Assembly (NCBI GenBank): GCA_016649525.1
Contig: JAENXM010000055.1
Span: forward strand, 1 to 9,849
Direction of reading: 5' to 3'
Length of the DNA stretch: 9,849 bases
Origin: Actinomycetota bacterium
GTDB taxonomy: Bacteria; Actinomycetota; Geothermincolia; Fen-727; Anoxymicrobiaceae
Shown here: piece after piece, positions 5,431 through 9,849 of the stretch
How positions within the stretch are numbered: the stretch's first letter is position 1
Layout of the letters: each line of letters begins with the position of its first letter
Program-made: the position numbers and the translations under genes
The notes under the pieces: generated by a model
Seen by the model: the letters and a program-made list of their open reading frames with translations, nothing else
Told to the model about the DNA's origin: nothing
Database searches by the model: none

Positions 5431-6881
5431 TTGAGTAAAAGGACGCGGGCAGCATTGTTGAGTGATGGTAAGAGCAGTGTTGCGAAGATGCCGAAGAAAA
5501 GAGTGCCCACCGAGAGTATCGCAGTGGGCGCCAACATGGTGAACGGTGCCTCGTCGAGTCCAACACCGGGCCTCCCAGCACCCGTGAAAAACATGTAGTA
5601 GACGACCCGGAAACAGTATACGGCGGAAAGAAGGCTTCCCAGCAACACCACGATGACGAAGGCATACTGGCCCTCCTGGAAGCACCCCCAGAGTATGTAC
5701 CACTTGGCCACGAATCCCGCTGAGGGGGGAACGCCCACGATCGAGAGGGCGGCCAGGGCGAACGCTCCCGCCGTCACCGGCATCGTCCTCCCGATACCGC
5801 GGAGGTTCTCTATCCTCCTGAGGCCGTGTTTATATATGAAAATCCCCGCGACGAGGAATAAGCATGCCTTGCCCATCGCGTGGGCCACTATGTTATAAAG
5901 CCCCCCGGCCATACCCCTGGTGGAGATGAGCGTGATTCCGAGCAGTATATAGCCGATCTGGGATACGGAAGAATAGGCGATCATGATCTTGAGGTCCCGC
6001 TGGATGATGGCCATGACGGACCCAAGGATGATCGACAGGGCCGCCGCCCAGGCGACGACGCCGGCAATGGAATTCCAGGTGGATGAAAGTCCCGAGAAGC
6101 TGTGCCCGTAGACGGTGAAAAGGATGCGGAAAATTCCCAGTACGCCCATCTTTATCACCAGCGCGGAAAGCAGCGCGCTTACCGGGGAAGGCGCGATGGA
6201 GTGGGCGTCCGGAAGCCATACGTGGACCGGGAAAAGAGCCGATTTGACGGCGAACGCGGCGATGAAGAGAATGAGCGCCACGCTTGCGACCGGCAGGTAG
6301 GCGGTTGATTTCAACCTGCTTGATATATCCAGCATGTTGAGGCTTCCGGTGGCGCTGTAGAGGAAGGCGATGGCAAAGAGTACCGTCAGGCTTGAGATCG
6401 CTCCCATGAGGAGGTACTTGAAGGCGGCCCTGAGCGCCATGCGCTCACCGGATATCGCCACCAGGGCATAAGAAGTGATGGAGAAGATCTCCATGAAGAC
6501 GAAGAAGTTGAAAAGGTCGCTGGTTATGGAGAACCCGAGCATGGCGGTGAAGATCAACAGGTACAGGGTGTAATAATAAGGGATCCTTTCCTCTTTGATC
6601 TCGCTTACGATGTAACGCCAGGAGTAGATCAGAAGCATGAGCCCCACGCCAGTTATCAAGCAGGCCATCAAAAGGCCCATATAATCTATCCTTATCTGGA
6701 TGCCCCAGGGCGGCCTCCAGCCGCTCACGTTGTAGGCGACAACCTTACTCGCGTTTACCTTTCCGATAAGCGACCAGACGAGAAAGCTTGTTATCGCTAC
6801 GCCTAACAGGGACCAGGGGAAGCAGGCCTTGCGCCTCCACATACCCCAGATGGGACAGAGCGCGGCGAATGCGAGCGGCAC
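5427..6881 (-). CDS. mrpD: Mrp-type Na+/H+ antiporter subunit MrpD
   Basis: MrpD is an integral-membrane ion-translocating subunit homologous to NuoM/NuoN. From GTG 6881 the protein has 484 residues. TM5 Glu131 (FFVFMEIFSITSY) and TM7 Lys213 (FAVKSALFPVHVWLPDAH) are 82 residues apart, as are the essential Glu137 and Lys219 of the Bacillus pseudofirmus protein. APSPVSALLSALVIKMG, YSSVSQIGYILLG, VAHAMGKACLF and FVAKWYILWG complete the signature. The start is doubtful: at GTG 6881 the first helix would be clipped and no Shine-Dalgarno precedes it. In-frame sequence runs back through HHPVLIVAV to a CTG at 6920, directly behind GGGGGGAG and overlapping the mrpC stop, but there is no ATG, GTG or TTG among these codons. 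Initiation at that CTG is the best reading, giving about 497 residues. The gene follows mrpC directly. Confidence 0.95.
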   Translation of the reverse strand: MPLAFAALCPIWGMWRRKACFPWSLLGVAITSFLVWSLIGKVNASKVVAYNVSGWRPPWGIQIRIDYMGLLMACLITGVGLMLLIYSWRYIVSEIKEERIPYYYTLYLLIFTAMLGFSITSDLFNFFVFMEIFSITSYALVAISGERMALRAAFKYLLMGAISSLTVLFAIAFLYSATGSLNMLDISSRLKSTAYLPVASVALILFIAAFAVKSALFPVHVWLPDAHSIAPSPVSALLSALVIKMGVLGIFRILFTVYGHSFSGLSSTWNSIAGVVAWAAALSIILGSVMAIIQRDLKIMIAYSSVSQIGYILLGITLISTRGMAGGLYNIVAHAMGKACLFLVAGIFIYKHGLRRIENLRGIGRTMPVTAGAFALAALSIVGVPPSAGFVAKWYILWGCFQEGQYAFVIVVLLGSLLSAVYCFRVVYYMFFTGAGRPGVGLDEAPFTMLAPTAILSVGTLFFGIFATLLLPSLNNAARVLLLK

Positions 6882-6916
6882 GGCGACTATGAGGACAGGG
6901 TGGTGGAAGGAGGCGC

Positions 6917-7282
6917 TCAGGGCTCCCCCCTCCCCAGTATCTCGGCTGCGTTCAGGGTCCCGTAGCGTTCATGGATCTTGAGACAAAGAGAGAGCGCCAC
7001 GGCCGTGGTGCTGACCGCGACGACGATGCCGGTCAGTATGAGTGCCTGTGGGATTGGATTCACCATTTGAGAGGATTTGACCCCCTCCGCGACGATAGGG
7101 GCCTCCCCGCCTTCGACCATGCCGATGGAGACGATGAAGAGAAAAACCGATGTCTCCATGATGTTTAGGCCGATCAACTTCTTGATAAGGTTTGGCTTGA
7201 CCACGACCGTGTAGAGGCCCATCAGGAAGAGCAGAGCCGATACCACGTAGTTAAGGTTGTGGAACATCCGGCTGAAGTTCAT
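6917..7282 (-). CDS. mrpC: Mrp-type antiporter subunit MrpC (NuoK/MbhG-like)
   Basis: This 121-residue protein with three membrane helices is homologous to NuoK of complex I. NuoK-family marks are GLNIMETSVFLFIV (about 38-51) in helix 2 and NPIPQALILTGIVV (about 75-88) opening helix 3, followed by a long hydrophobic run to LCLKI. MrpC lies beside MrpD and MrpA in the complex and helps form the lateral proton path. ATG 7282 is preceded by GAGAGGAT at a good distance. The start lies inside the 3' end of the MbhE-MrpB gene, a 32-base overlap in another frame, which supports translational coupling. The stop TGA (6917-6919) abuts the suspected CTG start of mrpD. Family length is about 110-115 residues, so the protein is complete. 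Confidence 0.95.
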   Translation of the reverse strand: MNFSRMFHNLNYVVSALLFLMGLYTVVVKPNLIKKLIGLNIMETSVFLFIVSIGMVEGGEAPIVAEGVKSSQMVNPIPQALILTGIVVAVSTTAVALSLCLKIHERYGTLNAAEILGRGEP

Positions 7283-8015
7283 ACTTATCCTCTCTCATCA
7301 TGGCGAAGACTATGGAGATAAAGATGACCCCGCCGCCGATTCCGATGCCTACCTCGATTACCGTCATCATGAGGTTTCGAACGGTCTGGGCCATTGCTCC
7401 GTGTACCCCCGGCAACAGGTAAGTCAGAAAGTTGACGCCGTAGGCGAGGCCTATGATTCCCATCGCAAGGAAGCCGACTATCGCTGTGCTCTCGAGGGGT
7501 ATTCGTACTTTCAAGGGCATGCGGCGGGTGGATTCGGGAAGCCCGAACGCGAGCGTGAAAACGATGACGCTCGCGCCGAGGATGGCGCCGCCCTGGAATC
7601 CTCCCCCGGGAGAGCCTTCGCCGTGAAGCATCATGTAGGCGACGGCGAAGAAAACGATGACCGGGAAAGCGAAGCGCACAACTGTTCTCACTATGACGCT
7701 GCTTCGAACGCCGGAGGCATCAGGGCTCGACCGGCTCAGGCCCCGCTTCTCCCTGTCGAGCAGGGCGACGACGGCGCAGAGCGCGCTGAATATTACCGTG
7801 ACCTCGCCCATGGTGTCGTAGCCCCTGTAGTTGAGTATGACGCCGGTGACGATGTTCTTCGCGCCGCCCTCCTCCTCGCCTTTCTCCAGGTATCTGGGGA
7901 TGACGTGTGTCTTATCCGGCGCATTCCTGCTGTTCATGGCGGGCATCTTGCCGATGGCGAAAAGGAGCATCGCGCCTATTATGAGAAGCGCCCCCAGAAC
8001 CGCGGCCTTTCGCAC
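7251..8015 (-). CDS. mrpB: MbhE-MrpB fusion subunit of the antiporter complex
   Basis: The 254-residue protein has two parts. Residues 1 to about 88 match MbhE (the domain found at the C-terminus of long MrpA proteins): an N-terminal helix, then GGAKNIVTGVILNYRGYDTMGE (51-71, in two motifs, NIVT..ILNYRGYDT and GE) and a second helix. Residues about 104-245 match MrpB/MnhB: SVIVRTVVRFAFPV, LHGEGSPGGGFQGGAILG (131-147) and a closing helix bundle with GIGIGGG. In Pyrococcus Mbh these are separate genes, mbhE and mbhF; here they are one. I chose GTG 8015, which has AGGAGGGAGGA just upstream and overlaps the previous stop by one base (TAGTG). A longer frame from 8129 only adds sequence antisense-free of homology that is out of frame with the MbhD-like gene. 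Complete, with both domains intact. Confidence 0.93.
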   Translation of the reverse strand: MRKAAVLGALLIIGAMLLFAIGKMPAMNSRNAPDKTHVIPRYLEKGEEEGGAKNIVTGVILNYRGYDTMGEVTVIFSALCAVVALLDREKRGLSRSSPDASGVRSSVIVRTVVRFAFPVIVFFAVAYMMLHGEGSPGGGFQGGAILGASVIVFTLAFGLPESTRRMPLKVRIPLESTAIVGFLAMGIIGLAYGVNFLTYLLPGVHGAMAQTVRNLMMTVIEVGIGIGGGVIFISIVFAMMREDKYELQPDVPQP

Positions 8016-8257
8016 TAGTCCTCCCTCCTGGTCGTCTTGAAGATGGTAAGCACGAACAGGACGGTCGTTACACCGGCGCCGACCGCCGCCTCCGTGAGTG
8101 CGAGGTCCGGCGCCCTTAGCTGGGTCCACAGTATCGCCATCATCAGGCTGTAGGCGCTGAACACGATGGCGACGGCCAGAAGGTCCCGCAGGCGTATCGC
8201 GACGGCGGCAGTTGTGACCAGGAACAGAAGAAGCAAGAGGTTCAAAGCCCAGTTCAT
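8015..8257 (-). CDS. MbhD-like subunit (DUF4040; MrpA C-terminal domain equivalent)
   Basis: This 80-residue protein with three short membrane helices corresponds to MbhD of archaeal membrane-bound hydrogenases and to a segment near the C-terminus of long MrpA. The diagnostic motif is LRAPDLALTEAAVGAGVTT (about 47-65), holding conserved Asp51 and Glu56 thought to lie on the ion path. LRDLLAVAIVFSAYSLMMA (23-41) forms the helix before it. ATG 8257 has GGAGGA four bases upstream and overlaps the mrpG stop as ATGA. The stop TAG overlaps the GTG of the next gene by one base. As a free-standing small subunit it shows that the complex has the split, Mbh-like architecture in place of the long MrpA of aerobic bacteria. 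Confidence 0.92.
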   Translation of the reverse strand: MNWALNLLLLLFLVTTAAVAIRLRDLLAVAIVFSAYSLMMAILWTQLRAPDLALTEAAVGAGVTTVLFVLTIFKTTRRED

Positions 8258-8601
8258 TCGTCCTCCTCGATCGGCCAGGGTTTGACCCCCGGCTTGTGCC
8301 AGGGTACCACCCCGCTGCGGAAGGCGCTGCGCCCTATGGCGTGGCCGCAGGTGGCGCACGAGAGGAGCAGGAAGAACGCGATAGCGAGAAGCTTGAGGGT
8401 AACGAATGATGCACCGGCCTGCAAGCAGAGCGCGAGTATTACTGAGCACGCCCCCAGGGTGTCGCACTTGGTGGAGGGGTGGAGCCTCGCGTAAAGATCG
8501 GGGCAACGAAGTAGTCCAACGGTGCCACCCACGAAGAAGAAGAGGCCGGTAAGGCTGAACAGCACTATGAAAGCGTCGCGCACGTACTCACTCAACTGCA
8601 A
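8254..8601 (-). CDS. mrpG: Mrp-type antiporter subunit MrpG (MbhC-like)
   Basis: MrpG is a small three-helix membrane subunit needed for assembly of the Mrp complex. Its hallmark, GTVGLLRCPDLYARLHPSTK (26-45) followed by CDTLGA, is clear and corresponds to GxxGLLRFPDxYTRLHAxTKADTLG of the family. The 115 residues match the usual length. The first possible start is TTG 8601, but GAGAGGA runs right up to it; TTG 8595 two codons later has the spacing expected of a real start. The gene overlaps the end of mrpF either way, and ends in the ATGA junction with the MbhD-like gene. The protein carries six cysteines (33, 46, 52, 59, 82, 85), including CATC at the end of helix 3 followed by His, which is unusual for this family. 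Confidence 0.93.
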   Translation of the reverse strand: MQLSEYVRDAFIVLFSLTGLFFFVGGTVGLLRCPDLYARLHPSTKCDTLGACSVILALCLQAGASFVTLKLLAIAFFLLLSCATCGHAIGRSAFRSGVVPWHKPGVKPWPIEEDE

Positions 8602-8860
8602 TCCTCTCCGTTTCGATGTACCTCGAAACCGCGACCGTAACCACGAAATTCAAAAGCGCGTAGACCAGGGCGATATCCAGGTACGTCCCCGGCTCGCCGA
8701 TCGCGAAGAAGACGAAGAGAAGCACCACGAGCGTCTTGGTGTTGACTATGTTGATGCTGATGACACGGTCCTGAATCGTGGGACCTTTCGCCCCCTGGTA
8801 GAGACACAGGAAGGCGTTTACCATGACCGCCGCGGCGACTGCCAGGAAGAAGTAGTTCAC
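8588..8860 (-). CDS. mrpF: Mrp-type antiporter subunit MrpF (MbhB-like)
   Basis: This 90-residue protein with three membrane helices belongs to the MrpF/PhaF family. The loop motif GPTIQDRVISIN (26-37), equivalent to GPTxxDRVVALD, and the helix 3 start YLDIALVYALLNFV (60-73) are both present with the conserved Asp residues (31 and 62). It is a structural part of the Mrp complex, packed near MrpE and MrpG. The GTG start at 8860 overlaps the mrpE stop as GTGA, a 4-base coupling junction. The stop lies within the beginning of mrpG. Full length for the family. Confidence 0.94.
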   Translation of the reverse strand: MNYFFLAVAAAVMVNAFLCLYQGAKGPTIQDRVISINIVNTKTLVVLLFVFFAIGEPGTYLDIALVYALLNFVVTVAVSRYIETERIAVE

Positions 8861-9426
8861 TTCAGCCTCCTCATCTCAGGGGGTCCCTCCTTGAGCAGCC
8901 AGGCAGTCATCCGTTGGAGCCTTCCCTCCCCCGGGTCTTCGACCTGGTCCTCTGAGAGGCAGTGGATGAAAAAGCGCTGCCCCTGTATGTCGACTGTCAC
9001 GGTGCCGGGCGTGAGGGTTATGGAGTTTGCGAGAACCGTCTTCGCGATGTCGGATTCGAGGTATGACTCAAAGTCGATTATGCGGGGGCTTATCGGCAGA
9101 CTGGGCGCGAGAACCCTTTTGAGAACATCCCAGTTCGCCTTGATGATTTCCCAGAAAAGGAGGACCGCGAAAAGGGGGAACCTCAACGCGACCCCCGCTT
9201 TCAGGTGGGGGTCGAGCCTTCCCCTAAGCAGATAGTAGGAGAACCAGGAGAAAAGGACGGAAACGATGGCGCCCAGAAGCAGGTGGTGCCAGTTTGTTTT
9301 AGCGGTAAATATCAACCATAAAACAAAAAGCAGGAGAGCGAGGGGGATGATTTCTCTGATAGTTTTCGCCAAAGTTCTGGACCGCACGGCCACACCCCCG
9401 AACTTGTCGCGAGTCAGGGTACCCAC
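8857..9426 (-). CDS. mrpE: Mrp-type antiporter subunit MrpE (MbhA-like)
   Basis: First gene of the operon. MrpE has an N-terminal membrane domain (helices about 26-43, 46-67 and 79-94) and a soluble C-terminal domain. The family signature is complete: NWDVLKRVLAPSLPISP (98-114) and LANSITLTPGTVTVDIQG (132-149). The length of 189 residues is slightly above the usual 160 or so because of the N-terminus. The longest frame begins at GTG 9426, which lacks a Shine-Dalgarno sequence and lies only a few bases after the predicted transcription start, so it would need near-leaderless initiation. GTG 9387, preceded by GGGGGTG, gives a product starting RSRTLAKTIREI and seems the better start. GTGA overlap leads into mrpF. 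Confidence 0.93.
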   Translation of the reverse strand: MGTLTRDKFGGVAVRSRTLAKTIREIIPLALLLFVLWLIFTAKTNWHHLLLGAIVSVLFSWFSYYLLRGRLDPHLKAGVALRFPLFAVLLFWEIIKANWDVLKRVLAPSLPISPRIIDFESYLESDIAKTVLANSITLTPGTVTVDIQGQRFFIHCLSEDQVEDPGEGRLQRMTAWLLKEGPPEMRRLK

Positions 9427-9436
9427 ATTCTGGATA

Positions 9437-9466
9437 AGTCTATGTTCCAGGGTTTTTTAGTGTCAA
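9437..9466 (-). promoter_or_regulatory. Candidate promoter of the mrp operon
   Basis: On the - strand, a perfect TTGACA (9461-9466) lies 18 bases upstream of TAGACT (9437-9442, TAnnnT type). The spacer contains an A6 tract. Transcription would begin near 9430, immediately ahead of mrpE, and could cover all nine genes. There is no better promoter upstream on this strand in the window. Seen by eye. Confidence 0.5.
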
Positions 9467-9849
9467 CATAAGTGGGCCTGTGTAAGTTACCCGAACATCG
9501 CCAATACCTTATGTTTAATTTGGACGAAGAGAAGCCACACGATCAATGTAGATTTGAGAGAATGACCGCAGATCTCTTGAAAGAACCGAATCTTATGCCG
9601 GTAGAGTTCCAGAAGGGCTGGAGAGAGGGGAAAAAGAAGAGGAGAATATTTGCCATACCGTGGACCGGCACCCTTGTAGCGGTGCGCGCCGAATATATAT
9701 AATTCTTTCTGTTTGGTCACGGGCAGTGCCTGCTTGAGGTCTGTGATTCCTTGTTTTTCTCGAAGATGGCACACTGAGCGGAAAAGATTTTATCTTGGCG
9801 GTGTGGCCTGATGGATTTAAGGGGCCATGGGGTAGCTGTAGTACTGTTC
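9467..9849. other. Spacer without a supported gene
   Basis: This stretch is AT-richer than the operons. Two open frames overlap on opposite strands (9472-9702 + and 9487-9774 -), but neither has a ribosome-binding site, a family motif or coding-like composition that I can see. Near the end, a + frame from ATG 9811 and another open frame from 9747 both run off the edge without a clear start. No RNA gene, repeat or mobile-element end is visible. Confidence 0.5.
9674..9703 (+). promoter_or_regulatory. Possible rightward promoter towards a gene beyond the window
   Basis: A perfect TATAAT (9698-9703), within a TATATATAAT stretch, lies 18 bases downstream of TTGTAG (9674-9679). It would fire rightward from about 9710, divergent to the mrp promoter. 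No convincing coding start follows before the window ends. Confidence 0.35.

Noticed and set aside
7257..8018. + strand frame of 253 codons
   Set aside because: Exactly antisense to the MbhE-MrpB gene, rich in Asp/His/Tyr/Arg, with no family resemblance; an antisense shadow of hydrophobic codons.
8522..9235. + strand frame of 237 codons
   Set aside because: Antisense to mrpG, mrpF and mrpE, all of which have clear family motifs; no homology or ribosome-binding site on the + strand.
9472..9774. Two opposed frames, 76 codons (+) and 95 codons (-), right of mrpE
   Set aside because: They overlap each other, lack ribosome-binding sites and recognisable motifs; neither can be supported as a gene.
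9747..9849. Open frames running off the right edge, including ATG 9811
   Set aside because: Fewer than 35 codons, two frames open at once, no clear start signal; cannot decide from this window.
1..9849. CRISPR arrays, insertion sequences, attachment sites, rRNA or tRNA genes
   Set aside because: No regularly spaced repeats, transposase motifs, terminal inverted repeats or RNA-gene signatures were found on reading both strands.

Overview
The window looks like a chromosomal segment from a GC-rich anaerobic bacterium. The coding DNA is GC-rich, GTG and TTG starts are common, and the genes are packed and overlapping. The mix of a hydrogenase-maturation gene, an orphan V/A-type ATP synthase subunit F and an Mbh-like Mrp transporter operon fits lineages such as deep-branching anaerobic Actinobacteriota or Firmicutes-like groups. 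That placement is inference; no rRNA or other phylogenetic marker is present.

Left part, + strand (1-1915). The window opens inside hypB, the Ni-binding GTPase of NiFe-hydrogenase maturation, cut at its P-loop by the window edge. Positions 543-1760 look like a patchwork: a promoter-like site and structured leader; a short, frameshifted, prematurely ended piece resembling the N-terminus of acetyl-CoA synthetase; a complete-looking but isolated V/A-type ATP synthase subunit F; and a zinc-ribbon single-pass membrane protein whose C-terminus reads antisense into the next operon.

Main part, - strand (9426 down to 1760). Nine tightly linked genes encode an Mrp-type (MnhABCDEFG / MbhA-H-like) cation/proton antiporter complex, in the order mrpE, mrpF, mrpG, MbhD-like, MbhE-MrpB fusion, mrpC, mrpD, a second MrpD-like subunit, and a long NuoL-like subunit with an extended C-terminus. 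The first six junctions overlap, from 1 to 32 bases. The only sizeable gap (107 bases) separates mrpD from the second MrpD-like gene and holds a hairpin and a 7-codon mini-ORF. A TTGACA-containing promoter candidate lies just upstream of mrpE. No hydrogenase or other oxidoreductase subunits are present in the operon within the window, so this is either a stand-alone multi-channel Na+/H+ antiporter or a membrane arm that pairs with a partner encoded elsewhere.

Right end (9427-9849). This AT-richer stretch holds the Mrp promoter on the - strand and a good -10 box on the + strand. I see no gene I can support there.

How they act together. MrpD, its paralogue and the NuoL-like protein each carry the Glu/Lys pair of proton-pumping antiporter subunits. 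The small subunits (E, F, G, MbhD, MbhE/B, C) build the rest of the membrane complex, which probably exchanges Na+ for H+ and links the two gradients.
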